From Streptomyces sp. NBC_01428 (GTDB lineage: Bacteria; Actinomycetota; Actinomycetes; Streptomycetales; Streptomycetaceae): a DNA stretch of 64,000 bases. Position 1 is the stretch's first letter. The number at the start of each line of letters is the position of its first letter. A model generated the notes under the pieces. It saw nothing but the letters and a program-made list of their open reading frames with translations. It was not told the origin of the DNA and made no database searches. A program made the position numbers and the translations under genes. Location: NCBI RefSeq assembly GCF_036231965.1, contig NZ_CP109499.1, positions 8,060,001-8,124,000 of the forward strand, in the 5' to 3' direction. Below are positions 8,164 to 16,595 of the stretch, piece by piece.

Positions 8164-9498
8164 TCAACGCACCAGGCAGGGGCGTTTCGGGTCGAACTCC
8201 CAGCCGGGGACGAGATGACGCATGCCGACGGCGTCGTCACGCGCCCCGAGCGCCTTCGTCCGGTACAGCTCGTGCGCCGCCAGCAGCCGGTCCATGTCGA
8301 GCCGGAGGCCCAGCCCGGGGGCGTCGGGCACCGCGATCTCGCCGTCGACGATCCGCGGCGGCGCGACCGTGAGCCGCTCCAGGCCCTCCTGCCAGATCCA
8401 GTGCGTGTCGAGGGCGTTGTACGGGCCGGGGGCGGCGGCGCCGCAGTGGGTGACCATGGCGAGTGAGATGTCGAAGTGGTTGTTGGAGTGGCAGCCCCAG
8501 GTCAGCCCCATCGCGTTGCACAGCTGGGCGACGCGCACCGAGCCCCGCATCGTCCAGAAGTGCGGGTCGGCCAGCGGGATGGAGACCGACTGGAGGGCCA
8601 GGGCGTGGGTCAGCTGCCGCCAGTCCGTGGCGATCATGTTGGTCGCCGTGGGCAGCCCCGTGGCCCGGCGGAACTCGGCCAGGACCTCCCGGCCGGAATA
8701 GCCGTCCTCGGCGCCGCAGGGGTCCTCCGCGTAGGCGAGCGTGCCGACGAGGGGCGCGCACAGCTCGACCGCCTCGCGCAGCGACCAGGCGCCGTTCGGG
8801 TCGAGCGTGATCCGGGCCTCGGGGAAGCGGTCCTTGAGCGCGCGGACGGCCCGGACCTCCTCCCCACCCTCCAGGACGCCGCCCTTGAGCTTGAAGTCGC
8901 GGAAGCCGTACAGCTCGTGGGCCGCCTCTGCCTGCCGGACGACGGCCTCCGGGGTGAGCGCCTCCTCGTGCCGCAGGCGGTACCAGTCCACGTCCGCGTC
9001 GGGCTCCCGCACGTACTCCAGGTCCGTGCGATCGGCATCCCCGACGTAGAAGAGATAGCCCAGCACCCTGACGGAAGAGCGTTGTTGGCCGTCGCCGAGC
9101 AGGGCGGCCACCGGCACGTCGAGATGCTGGCCGAGCAGGTCGAGCAGCGCCGACTCGACGGCGGTGACGGCGTGCACCGTCGTCCGCAGGTCGAAGGTCT
9201 GGGCACCGCGCCCGCCGGCGTCCCGGTCGCCGAACCGGTCCCCGATGGCACGCAGCACCCGCTGGAAGTCGCCCACCTTCGCACCGAGCACGAGGGGCTC
9301 GGCGTCGCGGAGCGTCCGGGTGATCCGCTCCCCGCCGGGCACCTCGCCGAGTCCGGTCCGCCCCTCGGAGTCCTTGAGCACGACCACGTTGCGGGTGAAA
9401 TAGGGCCCGTGGGCACCCGAGAGGTTCAGCTCCATGCAGTCCCGCCCCGCGACGGGATAGACGGAGAACTCGGTGACGGTCGGCTGCTGACTGCTCAT
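8164..9498 (-). CDS. gudD: Glucarate dehydratase (enolase superfamily)
   Basis: This enzyme dehydrates D-glucarate (or L-idarate) to 5-keto-4-deoxyglucarate. At 444 residues it matches GudD. The N-terminal capping domain includes DCMELNLSGAHGPYFTRNVV and GLGEVPGGE. The barrel has the KxK-type segment FRDFKLKGGVLEG and the metal ligand region ITLDPNGAWS. AYAEDPCG and NMIATDWRQ supply the further metal and acid/base positions. The start at 9498 (MSSQQPTVTE) has AAGGA 5 bp upstream. It lies 99 bp downstream of the KDG dehydratase gene on the same strand, and the pair converts glucarate to 2-oxoglutarate semialdehyde. The semialdehyde dehydrogenase and a transporter are not in the window. Confidence 0.92.
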   Translation of the reverse strand: MSSQQPTVTEFSVYPVAGRDCMELNLSGAHGPYFTRNVVVLKDSEGRTGLGEVPGGERITRTLRDAEPLVLGAKVGDFQRVLRAIGDRFGDRDAGGRGAQTFDLRTTVHAVTAVESALLDLLGQHLDVPVAALLGDGQQRSSVRVLGYLFYVGDADRTDLEYVREPDADVDWYRLRHEEALTPEAVVRQAEAAHELYGFRDFKLKGGVLEGGEEVRAVRALKDRFPEARITLDPNGAWSLREAVELCAPLVGTLAYAEDPCGAEDGYSGREVLAEFRRATGLPTATNMIATDWRQLTHALALQSVSIPLADPHFWTMRGSVRVAQLCNAMGLTWGCHSNNHFDISLAMVTHCGAAAPGPYNALDTHWIWQEGLERLTVAPPRIVDGEIAVPDAPGLGLRLDMDRLLAAHELYRTKALGARDDAVGMRHLVPGWEFDPKRPCLVR

Positions 9499-9597
9499 CA
9501 AAGTCCTTGTGTACGAGGGGGACCGCGACCGGCGACCCCGGGGGAGGGCGTCGAGGCCCACTCGACCACGAGGGCGCCGACCGGGCGGTGCGACGCG

Positions 9598-10557
9598 TCA
9601 GGCGGCCCGGCGTACCGCTCCCACGAGCGCCAGGCCGGTGTCGAGGACGTGCTCCAGTTCGGCGAGGTCCGCCGGTCCCGGGTCGGTGAGGGGTGCGCGC
9701 ACCGGGCCGACCGGCAGACCGCGCAGCCGGGCCGCGGCCTTGACCAGCGAGACCGCGTACCCGGGCACCCGGTCGCGCAGGGCGACGAACGGGACGTAGA
9801 AGTCGCGCAGCAGTTTGTTCACCGTCGCGTCGTCGCCCGCGCGCAGGGCGGCGAAGCAGGCGTCGGCGATCTCGGGGGCGAAGGCGTGCACGGCCGACGA
9901 GTAGGCGGGGACGCCGACGGTGGCGTAGGCGCGGGCCTGGATCTCGGCGGTGGCCGCCCCGTTGAAGAAGAGGAATCCGTCGGGCGCGGCGAGGGTGAGG
10001 CGCTGGAGCCGGTCGAGGTCGCTGTGCCCGTCCTTGAGCCCGACGACAGTGGGGATCTCCGCGATGGCGCGCAGACCCCCGGGGGTGAAGGCGACCGGCC
10101 CGCGCTGGTACGCGATCAGGGGCAGTCGGGTGCCCGCGGCGATCCGGCGCAGCTGCTCGACCAGCCCCTCCTCGGGCGCCTCGACGAGATAGTGCGGCAG
10201 CACCAGCAGGGCGTCCGCGCCGGCCTCCTCGGCGATCCGGGCGAACCGCAGCGCCTGCGCCCAGCCGTATCCGACGCCGGCGACCACCGGCAGCCGGCCG
10301 TCCGCGACCGCGACCGTGTCGGTGACCACCGAGCGGTACTCGTCCTCGTCCAGCGCGCTGAACTCGCCGGTCCCGCAGGCGGGGAACACGGCGCCGGGTC
10401 CGGTGGCCAACTGGCGTGCCAGATAAGCCCGGTAGGACTCCGGGTCCAGATCGCCGTCGCCGGTGAAGCTGGTGAGCGGGAACGACAGCACGCCGTGCGC
10501 CATGCCCTCCCGCAGCCGCTGGACCACGTGCTCCGTCCGCGCGTCGAACCCTGCCAT
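9598..10557 (-). CDS. 5-dehydro-4-deoxyglucarate dehydratase (DHDPS/NAL family)
   Basis: This enzyme decarboxylates and dehydrates 5-keto-4-deoxyglucarate to 2,5-dioxopentanoate, using a Schiff-base lysine in a DapA-like barrel. It has about 319 residues. Motifs include VLSFPLTSFTGDGDLD, the GTGEFSALDEDEY loop, LPLIAYQRG (tyrosine) and VVGLKDGHSDLDRL, with the Schiff-base Lys in GLKDG. The ATG at 10557 is preferred because GGGGA lies about 8 bp upstream; the in-frame ATG at 10566 has no usable spacing. It is the promoter-proximal gene of the pair with gudD and is divergent from an IclR regulator. Confidence 0.88.
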   Translation of the reverse strand: MAGFDARTEHVVQRLREGMAHGVLSFPLTSFTGDGDLDPESYRAYLARQLATGPGAVFPACGTGEFSALDEDEYRSVVTDTVAVADGRLPVVAGVGYGWAQALRFARIAEEAGADALLVLPHYLVEAPEEGLVEQLRRIAAGTRLPLIAYQRGPVAFTPGGLRAIAEIPTVVGLKDGHSDLDRLQRLTLAAPDGFLFFNGAATAEIQARAYATVGVPAYSSAVHAFAPEIADACFAALRAGDDATVNKLLRDFYVPFVALRDRVPGYAVSLVKAAARLRGLPVGPVRAPLTDPGPADLAELEHVLDTGLALVGAVRRAA

Positions 10558-10663
10558 GATGCTCATCCCCGTATGCAGATGACGTCTATGTATGAGAACA
10601 GAGATTAGGTTCGTGAATCGCTCCGGTCAATATGGGAGGCGGCACGGATTTACGATGGGCGCC

Positions 10664-11452
10664 ATGCCGGAGAGCCCAGGAGTGCGCGGAGTGAAGTCGG
10701 CGGCCCGCACCGTCGCGCTGCTGGAACTGCTCGCCGACCGCGGCGACCGGCCGGCGCGTCTCGACGAACTGGCCGGGGCGCTCGACGTGCCGCGCAGCAG
10801 CATGTACCAACTGCTGCAGACCCTCGTCGACTGCGGCTGGGTGCGCTCCGACACCACCGGCTCGCTGTACGGCATCGGCATCCGTGCCCTGCTCACGGGC
10901 ACCAGCTACCTGGACAGCGACCGCCGGGTCCGCGCGGCCCGCCCCCACCTCGACGAGGCCTCCGAGGCACTCGGCGAGACCCTCCACCTCGGCCGGCTCG
11001 ACGGTGGCGACGTCGTCTACCTCGCCACCCGGGAATCGCACGAGTACGCGCGCACCATCAACCGCGTCGGCCGCCGCGTCCCGGCGCACGCCACCGCGCT
11101 CGGCAAGGCCCTGCTCGCCGAGCGCCCCGACGGTGACCTGCCCCTGCCCGCCGAGCCGCTGGCCGCCCTCACGGCCGGCACCCACACACTCCGCGCCGAC
11201 CTGCTCGCCGATCTGGCCGGCGTGCGGGAGCGCGGCTACTCCGTCGACCGCGAGGAGACGGTGACCGGCATCGTGGGCTTCGGTTTCGCCCTGCGCTACG
11301 ACACACCGGCCGCCGACGCCATCAGCTGCTCGGTCCCGGTGGCCCGGCTCACCGCGGAGCACGAGGCCCGCGTCGTCGCCGTCATGCGGGAGACGCGGGC
11401 CGCCATCGAGACCCTCCGGTCACCCGCCGCGGGCACACCGGACTGGCGCTGA
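10664..11452 (+). CDS. IclR family transcriptional regulator of the glucarate genes
   Basis: This is a regulator of about 262 residues. The winged helix covers residues 8-70 (KSAARTVALLELLADRG, then DVPRSSMYQLLQTLVDCGW). The C-terminal IclR effector domain contains LGETLHLGRLDGGDVVYLA, GRRVPAHATALGKALLAE and RGYSVDREETVTGIVGFGF, which are typical ligand-domain signatures. Possible starts are 10592, 10655 and 10664; the later ones match the usual IclR N-terminus. It is divergent from the KDG dehydratase, which makes it the likely sensor of glucarate or its keto product. Confidence 0.88.
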   Translation: MPESPGVRGVKSAARTVALLELLADRGDRPARLDELAGALDVPRSSMYQLLQTLVDCGWVRSDTTGSLYGIGIRALLTGTSYLDSDRRVRAARPHLDEASEALGETLHLGRLDGGDVVYLATRESHEYARTINRVGRRVPAHATALGKALLAERPDGDLPLPAEPLAALTAGTHTLRADLLADLAGVRERGYSVDREETVTGIVGFGFALRYDTPAADAISCSVPVARLTAEHEARVVAVMRETRAAIETLRSPAAGTPDWR

Positions 11453-11471
11453 CCTCGGCGCACACGCGCAG

Positions 11472-11508
11472 GACCGCGCCGGGGCGGGGGACGGCCACCG
11501 GCGCGGTC
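11472..11508. terminator. Bidirectional terminator between convergent genes
   Basis: Perfect 11-bp arms GACCGCGCCGG (11472-11482) and CCGGCGCGGTC (11498-11508) enclose a 15-nt loop. The hairpin lies between the iclR stop and the sulfatase stop and can serve both strands. Confidence 0.65.
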
Positions 11509-11515
11509 AAGGGGG

Positions 11516-13708
11516 TCAGGGCTTCGACGCCGTGGCGGCGGAGCCCTCCGGGTGCGGGCCGAACGCCGTGAGGAAGCGGTCCCGGAACGTGTCCATGCGC
11601 CACTCCGGCGCGTTGTCGGCCGGCTTCAGGCCGTCCGTCCAGCCCCAGTCGGAGACCCGGTCCAGCACCTTCGGGTCGTGCGCGACGATCGTCACGGGGA
11701 CGTCGCGGCTGGTGCTGCCCGCGGTGACCGTCGGGACGGGCTGGTGGTCGCCGAGGAACACGAGCACGGTGTTCTTGTCGCCGTACTTCTCGACGTACTC
11801 GGTGAGGCTGTGCAGCGAGTACTCGATGGCCCGCCGGTACTCCGTGCGAACGCTCTCCGGGTTCTTCCAGACCTCCTTGGGGTCCTTGCCCTCCTTCTTG
11901 ACCTTCTCGAACACCGACCCGTCGCCGAGGTCGTTCCAGTCGATCATGTGGGCGACGGGCGCCCAGGGGTTGTGACTCGAGGCCAGGATGATCTCCGCCA
12001 TCATCGGCCCGCGGTCCTTCTTGCCGTGCTCCAGCCGCTCGAAAGCCTCCAGGCTGAACTGGTCGGGCACGGGCGTCCAGCTGAAGTACGGGCCCTTGTA
12101 GCCGAGGTGCTCGGAGTCGTAGATGTGGTCGAGGCCGAAGAACCTGCCCTCGGGCCACGCCCGTCGGACACCCGGCACGATGCCGACGGTGCGCCAGGCG
12201 CCCGTCTTGCGGAAGTAGCTGGTGAGGGTGGAGCGGTCGCTGGTGGTCAGACTCCGGTACCGCTGCTGGTTCTTGATCCACAGACCGGACAGGAAGGTGG
12301 AGTGGGCCAGCCAGCTGCCGGCGCCCGTGACGGGAGAGCGCAGCCAGCCGCTGCGCGAGGAGAACCCGGCCGACTTCAGCCGGTCGTTCCCCTGGGTGAG
12401 GGCGGTGTCGATCTGCCGGGACATCGCCGGGTCGTCGATCGCCGTCCGGCCGTAGCTCTCGATGAACGTGAACAGGACGTCCTTGCCGCGCAGTCCGGTC
12501 AGCAACTGGTCGGGCGGGGTGTCGGCGAACGCGTCGACCGAGGCCTGCCGTTCGAAGACCTCGCCGTCGTGCAGGCCCGCCTGCACCTGACGCACCCGGT
12601 TCTGGACGATCCTCGCGTCGATCTGCGAGGCGACGGGGACGCCGGTGAACTGCACGCCGAGCGTCACGCAGGTGATCCAGGCGGTACCGAGGACGAGGAC
12701 CGTTCGGCCGGCGACGGGCCGGTTGCGGACCATGACGTCGGTGAGCCGGGCGACGGCGAGGGTCATCAGCACGAGCAGCGCGACGACGAGCGCGACGACC
12801 GCGATCAGCGCCACCACCTCGCCGGTCCGGCCGAACGACTCCCGCACCCAGTCCGCCGCGTTGCCGAACAGGCTCCAGTCCAGCACCAGGTCGAACGGCC
12901 GGACCAGGACGGAGTAGAAGCCCATGTCCACGAGCTTGAGGACGGTCAGCAGACCGAGCAGGGCGCCCACGACGTAGGACACGATCCGCCGCGGCCTCGG
13001 CGGGAGTGCCAGCAGCAGCGCCGCGAGGAGCACCCCTTCCGCAGGGATCCGCAGGAAGGCGGCGACACTGAGGCGGTCGAGCCGGTTCGGCACGACGAGG
13101 GCGAAGAGCACGAGGACGCCGGCGAGAACGGTCGTCCCGACGGTCACCCCTCGCGCCACGCGGGGGTGGGACACCCGCCAGCCACCCCGGCCGCTTCGTG
13201 CGGGCGGCGCGGGCGGTCCGGCGACGGCACCGGCCTCCTCCGGAGCGACGGCCTCTTCTGGAGTGACGGCCCCCTCTGGAGTGACAGTCTCCTGTGGAGT
13301 GACAGCCTCTTCCGGGGCGGCGGCCTCTGCCTCCGGGGTGGCGGACGGTTCCCGGTTCTTCGGCTCCGTGTCCGTCTCGGTGTCCCCGCCGTGGTCCGGC
13401 CGCGGTGTGGCGTCCGGGCTCTCGACGGCATCCGCGTCCTGACCGGGTGCGCCCTCCTGGTCCGGGGCCCTGTCCTCGTCATCGCCCGGGCGCGCGGGAC
13501 CGTCGGATACGGAGTCCGCCGCGGCGTCCTCGGAGGCGTCGACGTCCGGTACGTCCGGGTCGGTCGGAGGCGTGTCCGTGTCGGCGGGGGTGTCCGGGGC
13601 AGCGCCCGCGGGTGTTCCGCCCGCCCCGCCGGACTCCGGGCCGGGGCCCGCGTCCTGGTCCGGCCGGGGTTGCTCCGGGAGTCGACTGGAGCGCGTGGTG
13701 TGCGACAC
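11516..13708 (-). CDS. Membrane sulfatase / LTA-synthase-like protein
   Basis: This is a polytopic membrane protein of 730 residues with an extracellular alkaline-phosphatase-fold domain. Such enzymes transfer or cleave phosphoglycerol, phosphoethanolamine or sulfate groups on the cell surface. An acidic, Pro-rich, probably disordered N-terminus (about residues 1-155) contains AVTPEE-like 6-residue repeats. About four to five membrane helices follow, then the catalytic part with LFTFIESYGRTAIDDP and the metal-site motif FLGDHQPV. The GTG at 13708 (VSHTTRSSR) has GGAAGG upstream; ATGs at 13780 and 13783 are alternatives. The true substrate is unknown, and similar actinobacterial proteins are annotated only as sulfatase-like hydrolases. 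Confidence 0.82.
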   Translation of the reverse strand: MSHTTRSSRLPEQPRPDQDAGPGPESGGAGGTPAGAAPDTPADTDTPPTDPDVPDVDASEDAAADSVSDGPARPGDDEDRAPDQEGAPGQDADAVESPDATPRPDHGGDTETDTEPKNREPSATPEAEAAAPEEAVTPQETVTPEGAVTPEEAVAPEEAGAVAGPPAPPARSGRGGWRVSHPRVARGVTVGTTVLAGVLVLFALVVPNRLDRLSVAAFLRIPAEGVLLAALLLALPPRPRRIVSYVVGALLGLLTVLKLVDMGFYSVLVRPFDLVLDWSLFGNAADWVRESFGRTGEVVALIAVVALVVALLVLMTLAVARLTDVMVRNRPVAGRTVLVLGTAWITCVTLGVQFTGVPVASQIDARIVQNRVRQVQAGLHDGEVFERQASVDAFADTPPDQLLTGLRGKDVLFTFIESYGRTAIDDPAMSRQIDTALTQGNDRLKSAGFSSRSGWLRSPVTGAGSWLAHSTFLSGLWIKNQQRYRSLTTSDRSTLTSYFRKTGAWRTVGIVPGVRRAWPEGRFFGLDHIYDSEHLGYKGPYFSWTPVPDQFSLEAFERLEHGKKDRGPMMAEIILASSHNPWAPVAHMIDWNDLGDGSVFEKVKKEGKDPKEVWKNPESVRTEYRRAIEYSLHSLTEYVEKYGDKNTVLVFLGDHQPVPTVTAGSTSRDVPVTIVAHDPKVLDRVSDWGWTDGLKPADNAPEWRMDTFRDRFLTAFGPHPEGSAATASKP
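13236..13325. repeat. 18-bp in-frame tandem repeats in the sulfatase gene
   Basis: Units beginning GGAGYGACNG recur at 13242, 13260, 13278 and 13296, with a more diverged unit after them, a strict 18-bp period. On the coding strand they give six-residue units close to AVTPEE in the cytoplasmic N-terminal tail. The repeats probably expand and shrink by slippage. Confidence 0.7.
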
Positions 13709-13864
13709 GCCGATGGTCCTTCCGTACGGGCCCCGTGATGACACGACCGACCACGCCCCGGGGCAGGGCAGGGGTGCCATCATCCGTACGGCTGATCTTC
13801 ACCCACCGTTCAACCTGCGGCGTCCGTGCCGGGCAAAGAGTTCGCCAGGTCTCCGGGGGTCCGG

Positions 13865-15493
13865 TCAGTGGGCCGCGTCGGCGGCGACCGACCGGGCCCA
13901 GCGGTAGTCCGCCTTGCCGCTGGGGGAGCGCTGGATCGAGTCGGCGATCACGAGCTGGCGCGGGATCTTGTAGCCCGCGAGGTGGCCACGGCAGTGGGCC
14001 TGGATGTCGTCGAGCGAGGGGAGCGGCGCGCCCGTGCGCAGCTGCACGACCGCCGCCACGTGGTTGCCCCACCGAGGGTCGGGCACTCCGGCGACCAGGG
14101 CGTCGTACACGTCCGGATGCGACTTGAGGGCCTGCTCGACCTCTTCGGGATACACCTTCTCGCCCCCGGTGTTGATGCACTGCGAGCCGCGGCCGAGCAC
14201 GGTGACGATGCCCTCCTCGTCGACGGTGGCCATGTCACCGAGCAGCACCCACCGTTCCTCGCCCCGCCGGAAGAAGGTCTCGGCGGTCTTGCCGGGGTCG
14301 TTGTAGTAGCCGAGCGGCACATGGCCGCGCTGGGCGACCCGGCCCGGCTCGCCCACCGCGACAGGCTCGTACGTCGCCGGGTCGACCACCTGCGTACGGG
14401 AGTTGACGCGGATCCGGAAGCCGCGCTCCGGGCCGGAGTCCGGTGTCGCGGTGCCGTTGAAACCCGACTCGGACGACCCGAAGTTGTTGAGCAGCATCAC
14501 GTTCGGCACGAGGGACTGGAACTGCTCGCGCACCGTGTCCGACATGATCGCCCCGGACGAGGACACGCTGAACAGGGAGGAGCAGTCCGTGCCCTTCAGA
14601 GGACCGCTCAGCGCGTCGATCAGCGGGCGCAGCATCGCGTCGCCGACCAGGGACACACTGGTGACCTTCTCCCGCTCGATGGTGCGCAGGACCTCCTCGG
14701 GCGCGAACTTGCGGTGGATCACCACGCGTTGGCCGAAGTTGAAGGCGATGAACGCCGTGAGCGTCGACGTGCCGTGCATCAGCGGGGGAGTGGGGAAGAA
14801 CGTGATGCCCGCGCCGCCCGCCGCCACACGCTCGGCGAGTTCCTCCGGCCGGGCGACCGGCTCGCCGGTCGGCGCGCCTCCGCCGAGCCCCGCGAAGAAC
14901 AGGTCCTCCTGCCGCCACATCACCCCCTTCGGCATGCCCGTCGTGCCGCCGGTGTAGATGATGAACTGGTCGTCCGCCGACCGGGCGGGGAAGCCGCGCT
15001 CCGATGATCCGGCCGCCGCCGCGGCGGCGAACTCCACCACGTCCGGCGTGCTCGCCCCGTCGGGCCCCCCGGCGGGAGCGCCCACCCGGACGAGGTGCCG
15101 CAGCCGCGCGGCACGCGGCCGCGCCGCCGCCACCCGGTCGGTGAACTCCGCGTCGAAGACCAGCGCCACGAGATCCGCGTCCTGGTACAGGTAGGCCAGC
15201 TCCTCCTCCACGTAGCGGTAGTTGACGTTGACCGGCACCACCCTCGCCTTCAGGCAGGCCAGGACGGTCTGGAGGTATTCGACGCCGTTGTAGAGGTGGA
15301 GGCCGAGGTGTTCCCCGGGGCGGATACCGCTGTCGATCAGATGGTGCGCGAGACGGTTCGCCGCCGCGTCCAGCTCGGCGTACGTCAGGCGCCGTTCCGC
15401 GCCCGTGCCGGGATGGTCGACGTACACGAGCGCCTCGCGGTCCGGGACCACGTCGACGACCGACTCGAACAGGTCGGCAAGGTTGTACTCCAC
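13865..15493 (-). CDS. Acyl-CoA synthetase (FadD-like)
   Basis: This is an ATP-dependent acid:CoA ligase of 542 residues. Motifs are IYTGGTTGMPKGVMWRQ (AMP-binding, with GG in place of the usual SG), NNFGSSESGFNG (the YGxTE-like position), WVLLGDMATVDEEG, and C-terminal SPSGKADYRWA with the catalytic lysine. The GTG at 15493 (VEYNLADLFESV) has a full AGGAGG site. It is divergent from the crotonase/DUF35/thiolase operon with a 6-bp-arm palindrome between them. It therefore probably feeds that operon with its acyl-CoA; FadD17/FadD19-type ligases sit next to similar steroid side-chain genes in mycobacteria. Confidence 0.88.
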   Translation of the reverse strand: MEYNLADLFESVVDVVPDREALVYVDHPGTGAERRLTYAELDAAANRLAHHLIDSGIRPGEHLGLHLYNGVEYLQTVLACLKARVVPVNVNYRYVEEELAYLYQDADLVALVFDAEFTDRVAAARPRAARLRHLVRVGAPAGGPDGASTPDVVEFAAAAAAGSSERGFPARSADDQFIIYTGGTTGMPKGVMWRQEDLFFAGLGGGAPTGEPVARPEELAERVAAGGAGITFFPTPPLMHGTSTLTAFIAFNFGQRVVIHRKFAPEEVLRTIEREKVTSVSLVGDAMLRPLIDALSGPLKGTDCSSLFSVSSSGAIMSDTVREQFQSLVPNVMLLNNFGSSESGFNGTATPDSGPERGFRIRVNSRTQVVDPATYEPVAVGEPGRVAQRGHVPLGYYNDPGKTAETFFRRGEERWVLLGDMATVDEEGIVTVLGRGSQCINTGGEKVYPEEVEQALKSHPDVYDALVAGVPDPRWGNHVAAVVQLRTGAPLPSLDDIQAHCRGHLAGYKIPRQLVIADSIQRSPSGKADYRWARSVAADAAH

Positions 15494-15597
15494 CGTTCCT
15501 CCTGACCGTGTACGTCCGTCCGTCACTGGGCGGGCCTCGGCCCGACGGTCATCAGAGCAAAGCCCGACCGAACTGTGAAGGGCCGCGGCAGAAGAAA

Positions 15598-15614
15598 TCT
15601 GACTGAGTGTCAGA
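15598..15614. promoter_or_regulatory. Palindromic operator between fadD-like gene and crotonase operon
   Basis: TCTGACTGAGTGTCAGA has perfect 6-bp arms with a 5-bp centre. It lies 105 bp upstream of the fadD-like start and 65 bp upstream of the crotonase start. A TetR-type repressor sensing an acyl-CoA would be a natural user. No regulator gene is adjacent. Confidence 0.5.
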
Positions 15615-15678
15615 AAACCCTTGTACTGGTCGCACGCCTCCTGCAACCTGTTCTCGCATCCGAGACGGGAGGACGGCT

Positions 15679-16479
15679 ATGGGTGGGACGGAACACCTCA
15701 CCGTGCAGCGCGAAGGCGCCACACTGGTGCTCACGCTCAACAGGCCCGAGGCCAAGAACGCGCTCTCACTGCCGATGCTGGTCGGCCTGTACGACGGCTG
15801 GGTCGAGGCCGACGAGGACGACACGGTCCGCTCGATCGTGCTCACCGGCGCCGGGGGCACCTTCTGCGCCGGGATGGACCTCAAGGCACTGGCCGGGAAG
15901 GGCATGGAGGGCGAGCAGTACCGGGACCGGCTCAAGGCCGATCCCGACCTCCACTGGAAGGCCATGCTGCGCCATCACCGCCCCCGGAAACCGGTGATCG
16001 CCGCCGTCGAGGGGTACTGCGTCGCGGGCGGCACCGAGATCCTCCAGGGCACCGACATCCGGGTGGCCGGCGCCTCCGCGACCTTCGGGCTCTTCGAGGT
16101 CAGGCGCGGCCTGTTCCCGATCGGCGGCTCGACCGTCCGGCTGCCACGCCAGATCCCGCGCACCCACGCCCTCGAAATGCTCCTCACCGGGCGCGCCTAC
16201 TCCGCGCGGGAAGCGGCCGACATCGGGCTCGTCGGCCGGGTCGTGCCCGAGGGAACCGCCCTCACCGAGGCCCTCGCCGTCGCCGAACAGATCAACGCCT
16301 GCGGCCCGCTCGCCGTCGAGGCCGTCAAGGCGTCCGTGTACGAGGCCGCCGAACTCACCGAGTCCGACGGCCTCGCCGCCGAACTGCGGCGCGGCTGGCC
16401 GGTCTTCGACACCGCCGACGCCAAGGAGGGCTCCCGGGCCTTCGCCGAGAAGCGCCCGCCCGTCTACCGGCGCGCCTAG
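15679..16479 (+). CDS. Crotonase / enoyl-CoA hydratase family protein
   Basis: This is a 266-residue crotonase-fold enzyme, the usual hydratase length. It carries the oxyanion-hole segments GTFCAGMDLKALAG and VAGGTEILQGTDIRVA. At the second catalytic glutamate position the sequence is GLFEVRRGLFPIGG, so an acidic residue (E of FEVRRG) is kept there, consistent with hydration or isomerisation of an enoyl-CoA. The ATG has GGGAGG 6 bp upstream. It is the first gene of a four-gene operon with a DUF35 protein and two thiolase-like proteins. It likely hydrates the enoyl-CoA that the thiolase-like partner then cleaves. Confidence 0.85.
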   Translation: MGGTEHLTVQREGATLVLTLNRPEAKNALSLPMLVGLYDGWVEADEDDTVRSIVLTGAGGTFCAGMDLKALAGKGMEGEQYRDRLKADPDLHWKAMLRHHRPRKPVIAAVEGYCVAGGTEILQGTDIRVAGASATFGLFEVRRGLFPIGGSTVRLPRQIPRTHALEMLLTGRAYSAREAADIGLVGRVVPEGTALTEALAVAEQINACGPLAVEAVKASVYEAAELTESDGLAAELRRGWPVFDTADAKEGSRAFAEKRPPVYRRA

Positions 16480-16595
16480 GGGGTGCCGATCGGATCAGTC
16501 CGGGGCCGCGGCGCCTGGCACGGCGCCCCGGCCCGCCTCCCGCGCCGAGCCGCTCGCGGACGCGGCGCGTCCGACCTCCGAAGGAGAGATCCGGG

